A stretch of 64,000 nucleotides of DNA from NCBI RefSeq assembly GCF_002746455.1, contig NZ_NWUW01000007.1, positions 186,001 to 250,000 on the forward strand. Reading direction: 5' to 3'. The notes beneath the pieces are model-generated. The model saw only the letters and a program-made list of their open reading frames with translations. It had not been told where the DNA came from and did no database searches. The DNA comes from Bacillus fungorum (GTDB lineage Bacteria > Bacillota > Bacilli > Bacillales > Bacillaceae_G). Below are positions 7,759-19,140 of the stretch, in pieces (within the stretch, counting starts at the first letter, position 1; every line of letters begins with the position of its first letter). The translations under genes and the position numbers were made by a program.

Positions 7759-7820
7759 AACGGATTCCATTTACTTTATGTTTTGACGCATGAGCATGAG
7801 CAGGTCCTTTTGAAAATAAA
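7759..7820 (-). promoter_or_regulatory. Conserved upstream block, yjcZ-type copy 3
   Basis: Matches the blocks at 267-325 and 2108-2167, including GAGCAGGTCCTTTTGAAAAT. On the gene strand it has CATAAAGTA, which fits the SigK -10 form CATAnnnTA; no certain -35. Confidence 0.45.
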
Positions 7821-7821
7821 T

Positions 7822-7849
7822 AAAAAAGACACTTTCAAGTGTCTTTTTT
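7822..7849. terminator. Bidirectional terminator
   Basis: AAAAAAGACACTT and AAGTGTCTTTTTT form a 13-bp perfect stem with a two-base loop (TC). The rest of 7850-8240 shows only the frame fragment at 8102 and no other gene. Confidence 0.75.
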
Positions 7850-8101
7850 ATTTGAGTTATGCGCATTGCTTAATAAGACGCTAGTTCCTCAGTCTGAATA
7901 TGAGTAACTATGTAGGGTGATTTCATTATAACATTTTAACCAGTAATGGGTCTATATGGAATTTTTGTAATGATTATGTTTATTTATTCAGAATGATAGA
8001 TGTAGTGAAGGATATATGTTACCTGTATTAATTGTAAAATATAATGATGTATATAACTAGTCTTGTAATGAACTTTTATTATATTTAAGATTGAAATATA
8101 A

Positions 8102-8206
8102 ATGAAAAAATAAAAGAAAGAGCTGTGGGAAGAAACAGATACGGAAGATTATGAAGAGAGAAAGAAAGTTTTAGCTGAATGTAAGCCACAGCTGATTAAC
8201 TGTTAG
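8102..8206 (+). pseudogene. Possible remnant of a small gene (nonsense at codon 4)
   Basis: The frame reads MKK, stop, then KKELWEETDTEDYEERKKV and LAECKPQLINC to a stop. The Trp, acidic and basic pattern looks like real protein rather than chance, but there is no ribosome site ahead of the ATG and the early TAA would block it. No family is recognised. It may be the end of a gene whose start is gone. Confidence 0.3.
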
Positions 8207-8243
8207 TATTTTTCTTTGTAAAAAAATATTCAATAATTTATCG

Positions 8244-8271
8244 TTGCAACCGCTTACTTTTTGTGTATAAT
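8244..8271 (+). promoter_or_regulatory. licT promoter with overlapping cre site
   Basis: TTGCAA at 8244-8249 and TATAAT at 8266-8271 are 16 bases apart, a good SigA promoter. TGCAACCGCTTACT at 8245-8258 fits the CcpA cre consensus with two mismatches and overlaps the -35, so glucose repression of the beta-glucoside operon is likely. Confidence 0.65.
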
Positions 8272-8293
8272 GAAGGTAAGTTAATAAGTAAAA

Positions 8294-8380
8294 GGATTGT
8301 TACTGTTCGGCAGGCAAAACCTAAATTGATCTAGAGGCTACGGGTGTAGTGTGGCTTTTGGAATCAGTTTAGGTTTTTTT
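8294..8380 (+). promoter_or_regulatory. RAT antiterminator and terminator 1 (licT leader)
   Basis: GGATTGTTACTGTTCGGCAG followed by GCAAAACC is a textbook ribonucleic antiterminator for BglG/LicT proteins. Its 3' edge overlaps the left arm of a terminator, AAACCTAAATTGA, which pairs with TCAGTTTAGGTTT followed by T. Binding of LicT to the RAT should prevent termination, so licT controls its own synthesis. Confidence 0.9.
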
Positions 8381-8420
8381 ATTACCTTTTGTGACTTTAA
8401 GAAGAAGAAGGCGGAACAAT

Positions 8421-9269
8421 ATGAGAATCCATAAAATCTTAAATAACAATGTTGTTTGTACGATGAAGGATAATGAGACAGAAGTTGTACTTATGGGCAG
8501 AGGTTTGGGATTTCAGAAAAAAGTAGGCGATGCGATTGATGAATCTAAGATAGAAAAAACCTTTGTGCTAGAAACCAGGGAATTATCAGAGAAACTTGCT
8601 AGGTTACTAACTGAAATTCCTGTAGAAAATTTAGAGATTACAGAGAGAATTATTCAGTTTGCTAAGACAGTTTTGCCGGGGACTTTAAGTGATTATATTT
8701 ATCTTACATTAACGGATCACTTAAGTTTCGCTTTAACTCGGCATAAAGAAGGAATGGATCTCAAAAATACTTTGCTTTGGGAGATTAAGAGATTCTATCA
8801 GAAAGAGTTTGAAATTGGTCTACAAGCTTTGAACATCATTGAAGAAGAGACTGGGCTTAGACTTTCTGAAGATGAAGCAGGATCAATTGCCTTGCATTTC
8901 GTTAATGCACAGCAAGGAGAGCCGGCAATGCAACAAACGGTAGCGATGACGAAAATCGTCCAAGATATTTTAAATGTTGTAAAGTACCACTATAAGATGA
9001 ACTTAGATGAGAATTCATTTAATTATAGTCGGTTTGTAACGCATTTACGATATTTTGCTCAGCGTTTAATGCAGAAGGAATTGAGCTCGGCCGATGATGA
9101 TTTTTTATACGAGCAAGTGAAAAGTAAGTACGAAGAGGCATATTGTTGTACAGAAAAAATTGAAGCATACTTGCAAAAAGCACATAATAGTCATCTTTCA
9201 AAAGATGAAAAAGTGTACGTAACGTTGCACATTCATCGTGTAACGAAACGCAATGAATTATGTAATTGA
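8421..9269 (+). CDS. BglG-family transcription antiterminator LicT (282 aa)
   Basis: Residues 1-55 are the RNA-binding CAT domain (MRIHKILNNNVV, LMGRGLGFQKKVGD), followed by PRD1 (about 65-170, with the conserved DHLSFAL and LHFVNAQ) and PRD2 (about 175-282, with HLRYFAQR and LHIHRV). PRD histidines are the usual sites of control by EII (negative) and HPr (positive). The ATG at 8421 is chosen because AAGGCGG lies just upstream and the protein should begin MRIHKI; an upstream in-frame start would overlap the leader. It binds the two RAT sequences at 8294 and 9277. Confidence 0.95.
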   Translation: MRIHKILNNNVVCTMKDNETEVVLMGRGLGFQKKVGDAIDESKIEKTFVLETRELSEKLARLLTEIPVENLEITERIIQFAKTVLPGTLSDYIYLTLTDHLSFALTRHKEGMDLKNTLLWEIKRFYQKEFEIGLQALNIIEEETGLRLSEDEAGSIALHFVNAQQGEPAMQQTVAMTKIVQDILNVVKYHYKMNLDENSFNYSRFVTHLRYFAQRLMQKELSSADDDFLYEQVKSKYEEAYCCTEKIEAYLQKAHNSHLSKDEKVYVTLHIHRVTKRNELCN

Positions 9270-9276
9270 ATAAACG

Positions 9277-9368
9277 GGATTGTTACTGTTTGGCAGGCAA
9301 AACCTAAATTGACTTGTAATGGAGTGATTCGTATGGATCGCACCGTTATGGTTAGTTTAGGTTTTTTC
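9277..9368 (+). promoter_or_regulatory. RAT antiterminator and terminator 2 (bglP leader)
   Basis: GGGATTGTTACTGTTTGGCA then GGCAAAACC repeats the RAT with one base change in the loop. The following terminator pairs AAACCTAAATTGAC with GTTAGTTTAGGTTT ahead of a T-run. It sits between licT and bglP, so transporter expression needs active LicT. Confidence 0.9.
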
Positions 9369-9408
9369 TTTTATAAAAATAAGATGATTGTAGGGAGGGG
9401 AAATTACT

Positions 9409-12835
<3,427 letters not shown>

Positions 12836-12845
12836 GTATGAAAGG

Positions 12846-12874
12846 GAGACATCTTAATGGATGTCTTCTTTTTT
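12846..12874 (+). terminator. Terminator of the bgl operon
   Basis: AGACATC and GATGTCT pair around TTAATG, followed by TCTTTTTT. Confidence 0.75.
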
Positions 12875-12899
12875 CATTTTAAGTCTCATCCTAATTCCA

Positions 12900-13056
12900 T
12901 TTATCCCGCATTAACGGGCAGTAAGACCCCCAACTCAAAATTCAGCGAAAGCAAAGAAGTTAGGTGGGGGATCAACTGCCCGTAAAAGCCCGATTGGTTC
13001 AACTAATAATCAGTGGGAGATGAACAAAACCCCCACTGATTAAAGTCTCACTTTAT
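12900..13056 (+). mobile_element. bcr1 repeat element, copy 3 (about 157 bp)
   Basis: TTTAT at both ends (12900-12904, 13052-13056). Carries GCATTAACGGGCAGTAAGAC, the AGGTGGGGG half stem, CTGCCCGTAAAAGCCCGATT and CCCCCACTGATTAAAG. Full length, so probably a recent insertion. Confidence 0.85.
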
Positions 13057-13164
13057 AAAAACGATGTGTTGAATAGATAATTAAAGAAGGTTTCTCTGTT
13101 TTCCCCTATAATAAACAATAATGTATAATATAGTTAATTAAATGTAATAAGGAGGCAGTAAAAT

Positions 13165-13818
13165 TTGAACAGGAAAGTTTGGTTTGTATTTACTTGTTTT
13201 GCTTTTTTAGTAGCTGGTTATGTTGTTGTCCAATATTTTATTATGGATGGATTTCAAACAGGACTTGTAAAAGCGAAGCTTATGTATGGATCTAAGTTAA
13301 GTGAGTTCTGGTATATGATGTTATTTATACATATTACAACTAGTATAGTAGCATTAGTAATTGGTCCATTTACATTATCCGCAAAATTTAGAGAAAGGAA
13401 TATCAACCGTCATCGAATAGTTGGGAGAGTCTATCTGGTTGGTATATTATTAGGCGGCGTTTCTGGACTGTACTTATCTTTTTACGCAACGGGGGGATTG
13501 GTAGCGAAGCTGGGGTTTGGTTTGTTATCCGTATTTTGGCTAACATCAGCATATCAAGCATTAAATAGAGTTAAAAATAAAAAAATTAAAGACCATCGGA
13601 ATTGGATGATTAGAAATTATTCTTTAACCTTTGCGGCAGTTACATTAAGAATTTGGCTACCGTTGTTTATCGTTCTATTTGGAATAGAACGGTTTGAACT
13701 TAGTTACGCTATTATTGCTTGGTTAGCGTGGGTACCAAATTTAATTATCGCAGAATTATTCATAAGACAAAGAATTAATAAAGGAAAATACGAGAAAAAT
13801 GAGGATTTACATTTTTGA
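13165..13818 (+). CDS. DUF2306 integral membrane protein (217 aa)
   Basis: Seven or so hydrophobic segments, with the HRIVGRVY loop near residue 82 and DHRNWMIRNY near residue 150; both are characteristic of DUF2306 proteins, which resemble cytochrome-b561-like membrane proteins with conserved His. The start is TTG, chosen because AAGGAGG lies nine bases upstream and no ATG fits. Monocistronic. Biochemical function is unknown; haem binding is only a family-level guess. Confidence 0.8.
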   Translation: MNRKVWFVFTCFAFLVAGYVVVQYFIMDGFQTGLVKAKLMYGSKLSEFWYMMLFIHITTSIVALVIGPFTLSAKFRERNINRHRIVGRVYLVGILLGGVSGLYLSFYATGGLVAKLGFGLLSVFWLTSAYQALNRVKNKKIKDHRNWMIRNYSLTFAAVTLRIWLPLFIVLFGIERFELSYAIIAWLAWVPNLIIAELFIRQRINKGKYEKNEDLHF

Positions 13819-14066
13819 TGTGAATTTGCTGTCCTGTCATATTGAGGATAGAATTCTTCAGTAATTCAATGTTTTTTAATAGATGAATTACGCTTTGTAA
13901 ATTTAAAAATTACGTATACGGGTAAGCACAGCGGGTATTTCAAGGTGAGGCATAATAAAGAGTTTTTACTGTTTAAACGTGATGGCACACGGGAATAGGA
14001 AGAATTATCCTTCCAATAATTATATGTGCAAAAATAGGATGGCCAATTGAAGCCATCCTATTTATA

Positions 14067-15065
14067 TTACCAACTAGCAGCTTCCGTACGTTCCTTCAAC
14101 CACTCCACCCAATCCAAATCTTCTACCTTAAGCAAACTAAGTGAAACACCTTTCATATCTAAAGAAGTTAACAACGTACCGACCTTTACGAATGTAATAT
14201 GTACCCCTTCCAACTCACATAAACGGCGAATGTCGTTTGCGAAAATGTATTGTTCCATTAATGGCGTTGCACCGAGCCCATTAATGAGGATGGCGAAGTT
14301 GTCACCTTTTCTCCAGCGATAAATGCTTTTTAGTTTGTTCATTAGTTCAATCGCTAATATTTCAGAAGAGGATAGTGCTTCTTTACGGTAACCTTTTTCT
14401 CCGTGGATACCGACCCCGTAAAAGACTTCATCGTCGTTTAATGAAAAGGAAGCTTCTCCTTTCACCGGATCGTTTGCAGGTGAAAGGGCAACTCCTAGTG
14501 TATGCAAGTTTTTGATGACAGCTTGGCCAAGTGCTGTTAGTTCTTCTAAAGAATGCCCTTCAAGAGCGGCCGTGCCTAATATTTTTTGCACGAAAACGGT
14601 GCCAGCTACGCCGCGTCTTCTTTTATTAAAAGAAGCATCATCTTCAATTGAAACGTCGTCATTTACGATGATATGGTCAATTTTTCTTCCTTCGCCTTTG
14701 GCGATTTGTTCTGCTGCTAGAAAGTTTTCTACGTCATCTTTAAAGTTTTTGATGATGAATAGTATACTTTTATCTTTTGGCATGAGGCGAGTTGCCATTA
14801 CGATTTGTTCTACTGTAGGCGGAGTGAAAATGCTGCCGTTTACGGCCGCTGTAAGCATTCCTTTTCCTACATAGCCAATATCAGCAGGCTCATGTCCGCT
14901 ACCACCGCCGCTTATAATAGCGACGTTTTGCTTCATTTTTTCGATATCTTTTACATAAATGATGTTATTTGTTTCGTCGTAATTTACTTTGTCGTTATGT
15001 TCAAAATAAAAGCCATGCAGCATATCTTGAACGATATTTTGTACATCATTCATAATCTTTTTCAT
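14067..15065 (-). CDS. DhaK-like coactivator DhaQ (332 aa)
   Basis: The protein is a full-length relative of the dihydroxyacetone-binding subunit DhaK, with SGGGSGHEPAD near residue 52 and the substrate-binding His221 in GVGIHGEKG. The DhaK motif NYxGDxMNF is altered to NFKDDVENF. The gene lies directly downstream of a TetR-family gene, and that pair diverges from a complete kinase. In Lactococcus a DhaK paralogue, DhaQ, partners the TetR-type activator DhaS and senses dihydroxyacetone, so that role is inferred here. The start at 15065 is favoured by AAAGGGTGG and by similarity to the DhaK start (MKKI); a GTG 12 bases upstream is possible. An active second kinase subunit cannot be excluded. 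Confidence 0.75.
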   Translation of the reverse strand: MKKIMNDVQNIVQDMLHGFYFEHNDKVNYDETNNIIYVKDIEKMKQNVAIISGGGSGHEPADIGYVGKGMLTAAVNGSIFTPPTVEQIVMATRLMPKDKSILFIIKNFKDDVENFLAAEQIAKGEGRKIDHIIVNDDVSIEDDASFNKRRRGVAGTVFVQKILGTAALEGHSLEELTALGQAVIKNLHTLGVALSPANDPVKGEASFSLNDDEVFYGVGIHGEKGYRKEALSSSEILAIELMNKLKSIYRWRKGDNFAILINGLGATPLMEQYIFANDIRRLCELEGVHITFVKVGTLLTSLDMKGVSLSLLKVEDLDWVEWLKERTEAASW

Positions 15066-15084
15066 CGCTTTTGCCACCCTTTAA

Positions 15085-15651
15085 TTACTTTGCTGATTGC
15101 TCCAGTAATAGTAGTAATTGATTGTTTATCATATTTTTCATGAGAGAAGACATAATGGAAGGATCTACTTCGCATTTGCTTTCAATCCAATCTTTTATCG
15201 TTCCAACGAAGCCGTGACTATAAAAGGAGGCAATCGTATTTTTTGTCTCGTTCGAAAGGCTGAATCCACAGCTCACAGATAGTTCATCAATAATCTTCAT
15301 ATATAAGTTTTTCGTATGCTCAAATAAATAGTGATTAAACGAGTTTTGCTCAATGACTTTAAAAGCATTTCGGTAAAATTTTTGATTTTCATAAAAGTAA
15401 TCAAATAATAAATCGAAAATATTTTCCCATGTTTCATAGTCAAGAAAGTCGATAATGTTCTCCTTCGTTTCTTCTCTATAAATCCAGCTTAATAGTTCAA
15501 ATTTATCTTTAAAATGATAATAAAAAGTTTGCCTACGCATTTGACAGTGTAACATAATATCGCTCACTGATATTTTATGAAATGACTCTGTTTCCATTAA
15601 ATATTTCAATGAATTCGCGATTATCTTTTTAGAAATTATAGAAGAGGTCAT
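15085..15651 (-). CDS. TetR-family activator DhaS (about 188 aa)
   Basis: N-terminal TetR helix-turn-helix: residues about 25-50 read FHKISVSDIMLHCQMRRQTF then YYHFKDKFELLSWIY. The ligand domain is helical without obvious catalytic motifs. In DhaS-type proteins the ligand pocket is replaced by contact with DhaQ. It precedes dhaQ by 19 bases on the same strand. An operator-like sequence matching the Lactococcus DhaS site lies between it and dhaK-dhaL. The start is uncertain: ATG at 15660 or 15651; the latter has AGGGATGA ahead. Confidence 0.8.
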   Translation of the reverse strand: MTSSIISKKIIANSLKYLMETESFHKISVSDIMLHCQMRRQTFYYHFKDKFELLSWIYREETKENIIDFLDYETWENIFDLLFDYFYENQKFYRNAFKVIEQNSFNHYLFEHTKNLYMKIIDELSVSCGFSLSNETKNTIASFYSHGFVGTIKDWIESKCEVDPSIMSSLMKNMINNQLLLLLEQSAK

Positions 15652-15714
15652 CAAAATCATCCCTAGAATGTTATTAATATAAAAATCCTACCCATAAATG
15701 AGAGCGGTGTCTTT

Positions 15715-15736
15715 AGACAGATTGTCCATTTTGTCC
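15715..15736. promoter_or_regulatory. Probable DhaS operator
   Basis: AGACAGAT, six bases, TTTTGTCC. From memory the Lactococcus DhaS palindrome is GGACACAT-N6-ATTTGTCC; the two agree at 13 of 16 fixed positions with the same spacing. It lies between the divergent dhaS and dhaKL starts, where an activator site is expected. Confidence 0.6.
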
Positions 15737-15743
15737 GTTTACT

Positions 15744-15757
15744 ATAAAACGCTTTCA
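15744..15757. promoter_or_regulatory. Candidate cre site upstream of dhaKL
   Basis: ATAAAACGCTTTCA fits the CcpA consensus at 12 of 14 positions. It lies just downstream of the DhaS operator and would repress the kinase when glucose is present. Confidence 0.45.
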
Positions 15758-15829
15758 TTTTAACATGGATAGTAAGAAGAAGATTTCAAATATATCACAA
15801 TATATTAAAGGAATTGAGGGAGAATCACA

Positions 15830-17581
15830 ATGAAAAAGATTATAAACAAACCAGAAACATTAGTAATGGAAATGTGCAACGGAATGGTTATGGCTCATCC
15901 AGAGCTTGAGCTTTTGAAAAAATATAAAGTCATTAAGAAGAAAGAAATGAATGAAAATAAAGTAACGTTAATTAGTGGCGGCGGTAGTGGCCATGAGCCG
16001 GCACATGCAGGATTAGTCGGAAAAGGAATGTTAGATGCGGCAGTGTGCGGAGATGTGTTTGCTTCTCCTTCACAAATTCAGGTATACCAAGCGATTAAAG
16101 AGACAGCTAGTAAAAAAGGTACGTTATTAATTATTAAAAATTATAGCGGCGATATTATGAATTTCAAAAACGGTGCGCATTTAGCAACGGAAGATGGAAT
16201 TGAAGTTGACTACGTAAAAGTGGACGATGATATTGCGGTAGAAGATAGTTTGTATACAGTAGGACGCCGCGGCGTTGCGGGCGTTATTTTAGTTCATAAA
16301 ATTGCCGGTGCAGCAGCGGAAGCAGGTATGGATTTAGGAGCGGTGAAAGCCGCCTCTGAAAAAGCAGCCGCTAACGTGCGTACAATTGGTTTAGCGTTAA
16401 CGTCTTGTACAGTTCCAGCGAGCGGATCACCTACTTTCACACTTGCGGAAGATGAAATGGAATACGGGGTAGGTATTCACGGCGAACCAGGAATTAAGCG
16501 CGAAAAAATGATGTCAGCAGATGAATTAGCTAACCGTATGACAAATGATTTAATGAAAGATTTAGGAGTAAAAGATGGCGAAGAAATTGCGCTTCTAGTA
16601 AACGGTTTTGGCGGTACACCACTGCAAGAACTTTACTTATTTAATAACGCAGTTACGCGAGAATTAGCTGCTAGAAACATTACAATTAATAGAGTATTCG
16701 TTGGCAATTATATGACGAGTATTGATATGGCTGGTATGTCTTTAACAGTAATGAAATTAGATGATGAGTTAAAAACATTACTATCGAAAGAATGTAATAC
16801 ACCAGCGTTTAAAGTAGATGGACCAGTTGAAAGTTTTGAGTATGTAAATGTACTTGAAGAGACAGAAGAGAAGGAAGTTTCCTTTGAACTAGAAACGGCG
16901 GAAGAGCACGCTGTGATAAAAGATAATGTCATTACATTAAACAACATGATTTATCTCGTTGATAAAATGAGCGACGTTATTATTAAAAATGAAGTACCAT
17001 TCTGTGAGCTAGACACGCACGCTGGTGACGGCGACTTCGGAATGAGTGTGGCAAAAGGATTTAAGCAATTAAAACGTGAGTGGTATTCGATTGTAGAACA
17101 AGAAAACGTAACGATCGGATCATTCCTTGACGGTTGCTCGATGATTATTATGGAACATTGCGGCGGAGCTTCTGGTCCAATTTGGGGCGGTGCATTCCGC
17201 GCAGCTAGTAAAGTAGCAGGCGAAAAACGTGAACTAACAGTGAAAGAATTTGCTGGAATGCTGCAAGCAGCACTTCAAGGTATACAATCTATCGGTGAAA
17301 GATCATTCGGTAGAGGAGCGGTAGTTGGTGATAAAACACTTGTTGATGCACTTGCTCCATGTGTAGACTCTTGGTTAGCTAGCGCTTCAAAAGAAGTAGA
17401 CATGAAAACTGCCTTTGAAAAAGGAGCAGAAGCAGCTGTTAAAGGAGCAGAGTACACGAAAGAAATCGTAGCCCGCATGGGCCGCGCCGGTACAGTTGGC
17501 GAAAGAAGTTTAGGATATCCAGATGCAGGTGCGCATGCACTTGGGGTTATCTTTACGGAGATTGTGGGTAGTTTGAAATAG
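15830..17581 (+). CDS. Dihydroxyacetone kinase, fused DhaK-DhaL (583 aa)
   Basis: Phosphorylates dihydroxyacetone to DHAP. Residues 1-330 are DhaK with SGGGSGHEPAHAG near 50, NYSGDIMNF near 104 and the covalent substrate-binding His217 in GIHGEPG. Residues 365-583 are DhaL with DTHAGDGDFGMS, whose Asp residues hold Mg-nucleotide, and a GGASGPIWGGAF loop. The fusion is the form that uses ATP directly (Citrobacter and eukaryotic type), and no DhaM is present here. Start has a GGAATTGAGGGAG site. Monocistronic with its own terminator and probably activated by DhaS-DhaQ. Confidence 0.93.
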   Translation: MKKIINKPETLVMEMCNGMVMAHPELELLKKYKVIKKKEMNENKVTLISGGGSGHEPAHAGLVGKGMLDAAVCGDVFASPSQIQVYQAIKETASKKGTLLIIKNYSGDIMNFKNGAHLATEDGIEVDYVKVDDDIAVEDSLYTVGRRGVAGVILVHKIAGAAAEAGMDLGAVKAASEKAAANVRTIGLALTSCTVPASGSPTFTLAEDEMEYGVGIHGEPGIKREKMMSADELANRMTNDLMKDLGVKDGEEIALLVNGFGGTPLQELYLFNNAVTRELAARNITINRVFVGNYMTSIDMAGMSLTVMKLDDELKTLLSKECNTPAFKVDGPVESFEYVNVLEETEEKEVSFELETAEEHAVIKDNVITLNNMIYLVDKMSDVIIKNEVPFCELDTHAGDGDFGMSVAKGFKQLKREWYSIVEQENVTIGSFLDGCSMIIMEHCGGASGPIWGGAFRAASKVAGEKRELTVKEFAGMLQAALQGIQSIGERSFGRGAVVGDKTLVDALAPCVDSWLASASKEVDMKTAFEKGAEAAVKGAEYTKEIVARMGRAGTVGERSLGYPDAGAHALGVIFTEIVGSLK

Positions 17582-17585
17582 GAAT

Positions 17586-17625
17586 AAGAAGATCCTTTCT
17601 GCCTTAAGGTGGAAGGGATCTTCTT
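17586..17625 (+). terminator. Terminator of dhaKL
   Basis: AAGAAGATCCTTTC and GAAGGGATCTTCTT pair over about 13 bp, followed by AATATTG. Confidence 0.8.
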
Positions 17626-17649
17626 AATATTGTTTTGGGATATATACAT

Positions 17650-17774
17650 TACTAAATATGTTCCAATAATTGGTCCTATTGTATTGAAAATAATGTCATC
17701 TACATCAAAAGAACGAATTATAAAAGGAACTAGTAAGTGAAGAAAAGTAAAATGAAGTTAAAATATCTTTTCAT
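17650..17774 (-). pseudogene. Remnant of a VanZ-like membrane protein gene
   Basis: On the minus strand MKRYFNFILLFFTY ends at a stop; one base further, a second frame reads LVPFIIRSFDVDDIIFNTIG then PIIGTYLVMYI. The RSFDVDDIIFNTIG signature is that of VanZ-family proteins, whose usual form has D-[IV]-DD-nnn-N-T-n-G. The N-terminal three quarters is missing and a frameshift splits the rest, so it is dead. It sits just past the dhaKL terminator. Confidence 0.5.
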
Positions 17775-18228
17775 TGTCATATTTCCTTCCAGTGTTTGAT
17801 CTGTATCTATTATACCGGATTGTACCAGTAATAATATACTTTGTAATGAAGCTTAATAACAATCTCATTTTTCCATAAATAAAAAGGCGGTTGTTTCCGC
17901 AACCACCTTTTAGTAAAACAAAGCACTTTTTCAGAAATAAAATATGGATGATTCCTAAAAATGTTATAGGATATAAGCTCATTTTTATAATTCAAGTGAC
18001 GAGCTTATAAATAAAAGAGCAGTTAGCAAGGGATAACTGCTCATCCCCAAGGGGGAACAAAGAACGGTGTAACTCTAGAAGCTTTGAAAAAGTCTAAAAG
18101 AGTTTTCAGTTGTTGCGGATACGAGGTTCTTGATGAGGAAGTATAAAACGAAATAAATAAATAAATATATATATCGTTAGAACGGTTATCAAATTTAAAG
18201 TAGCGAATCCGCTGCTTTTTTATTTTAC
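17775..18228. other. Intergenic stretch with three hairpins
   Basis: Hairpins are at 17881-17911 (AAAAGGCGGTTG...CAACCACCTTTT), 18017-18042 (GAGCAGTTA...TAACTGCTC) and 18199-18221 (AGTAGCG...CGCTGCT then T6). A frame at about 18046-18150 contains GVTLEALKKSKRVFSCCGYE but has no start or ribosome site; it may be a gene remnant. No intact gene is supported. Confidence 0.4.
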
Positions 18229-18322
18229 AAAAAAAGAACCTGCAAACCTGCAGATTCTCTTGATAATGATTTATGAAGTAAGACCTGAAAATATAATACA
18301 ATGATTCAAAAATGAGTTCAAG
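18229..18322. repeat. Dispersed repeat B, copy 2
   Basis: Same orientation and order as 1235-1330, with a handful of substitutions and two short indels (CCTGCAAAC, TGCAGATTCTC, GATAATGATTTAT, AATATAATACAATGATT, AATGAGTTCAAG). Not associated with a gene end here. Confidence 0.6.
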
Positions 18323-18335
18323 AGTGTTTGCTGAT

Positions 18336-18557
18336 TCAAGCCGTTCTATAATCTTTGTTTGTAAGCTTTTTTCTAATATCTATAAATCCTAGAATCATTA
18401 TTATCATGCATATTAACTTGAGCAAACGAAATTCCTGATGGAACATTAGTCCAGAGAAGAATTCATAAGCGTATAACAAACCGACAATTGGAAATAGCCA
18501 AGACATAAATTTCAAATCTTTTAGATGAAACTTATAATTATTAATCTTTTTCCACAT
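18336..18557 (-). CDS. Small membrane protein, unknown (73 aa)
   Basis: Two hydrophobic helices, about residues 18-37 (MSWLFPIVGLLYAYEFFSG) and 46-61 (LLKLICMIIMILGFI), with basic flanks. An AGGAGTGG site lies ahead of the ATG. It follows the 68-residue gene by 18 bases on the same strand, so the pair forms an operon. No family recognised. Confidence 0.6.
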   Translation of the reverse strand: MWKKINNYKFHLKDLKFMSWLFPIVGLLYAYEFFSGLMFHQEFRLLKLICMIIMILGFIDIRKKLTNKDYRTA

Positions 18558-18575
18558 ATGTATCCACTCCTATTG

Positions 18576-18782
18576 TTATGAGGTTATGTAGTTTTTCTTT
18601 TTGAAATCGCGCATGTTTAGGATAAGGAATAGAAGGAAGATAACAGCTGCAATGCCATTAATCCAGGAAGATACGCGTCCTGTTGTTAACCCGTCATAAA
18701 AGGAATAGACATTCCAAATTATAAGGATTACTGAGCAGATAGTAGAGATCATCAATGAACCAAAACTTCTCATGATTTTCAC
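18576..18782 (-). CDS. Small membrane protein, unknown (68 aa)
   Basis: Two hydrophobic segments (about 8-27 and 42-57) separated by a loop with YDGLTTGRVSSW, and a basic tail MRDFKKK. The site GAGGTG is well placed. First gene of a two-gene operon with the 73-residue membrane protein. The two have similar layout but no obvious sequence identity. Confidence 0.6.
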   Translation of the reverse strand: MKIMRSFGSLMISTICSVILIIWNVYSFYDGLTTGRVSSWINGIAAVIFLLFLILNMRDFKKKNYITS

Positions 18783-18897
18783 CTCGATGCAAAATGTTAG
18801 AACTTATTTATAATTGCAACATTTAAATATCTATATTTATAATAAAATGGTATATTAAAACAATTTAAAGTAATTACCATAAGGAGGAATTAGAAAA

Positions 18898-18984
18898 ATG
18901 AAACTAAATAAGTCATAACATTGGTACTTCAAAGGTACTACCCCAGATGGAGACGCACGTTATGAAGGAAGAATGATACATTGA
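18898..18984 (+). pseudogene. Small gene with nonsense at codon 7
   Basis: A strong site (AAGGAGG) leads to ATG AAA CTA AAT AAG TCA and then TAA. In the same frame the reading continues HWYFKGTTPDGDARYEGRMI and H to a TGA. The good initiation signals and protein-like continuation point to a real gene of about 28 codons broken by a single base change. Family unknown. Confidence 0.5.
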
Positions 18985-19017
18985 TTTTTCTAGTTGTGTA
19001 GAATTTTTTTACATAAA

Positions 19018-19118
19018 GAAAAGACACCCAAAGGTGCCTTTCTCCGACTTGAACCACTTTAATTTTAATAATATGTATTGGATTTCCATCCAAAGATAAT
19101 TCTAACATGTTTTCAGAA
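19018..19118 (-). repeat. Dispersed repeat A, copy 2
   Basis: Shares AAAAGACACCCAAAGGTGCC, CTCCGACTTGAACCA, TTTAATTTTAATAATATGTA and the TTGGATTTCCATCCAA hairpin with copies at 327 and 24244. It lies at the 3' side of the lipoprotein gene at 19141 and its terminator-like hairpin faces away from it. Confidence 0.5.
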
Positions 19119-19140
19119 AAATGAAAGCGAATTCTTTAAC

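Noticed and set aside
15744..15757. Considered as -35/-10 of dhaKL instead of cre
   Set aside because: TATAAA is present but no partner -35 at proper distance; an activator-dependent promoter is likely, so I kept only the cre call at low confidence.
18046..18150. Frame containing GVTLEALKKSKRVFSCCGYE
   Set aside because: No start codon or ribosome site and overlaps a hairpin; possibly a gene remnant but I cannot name it.
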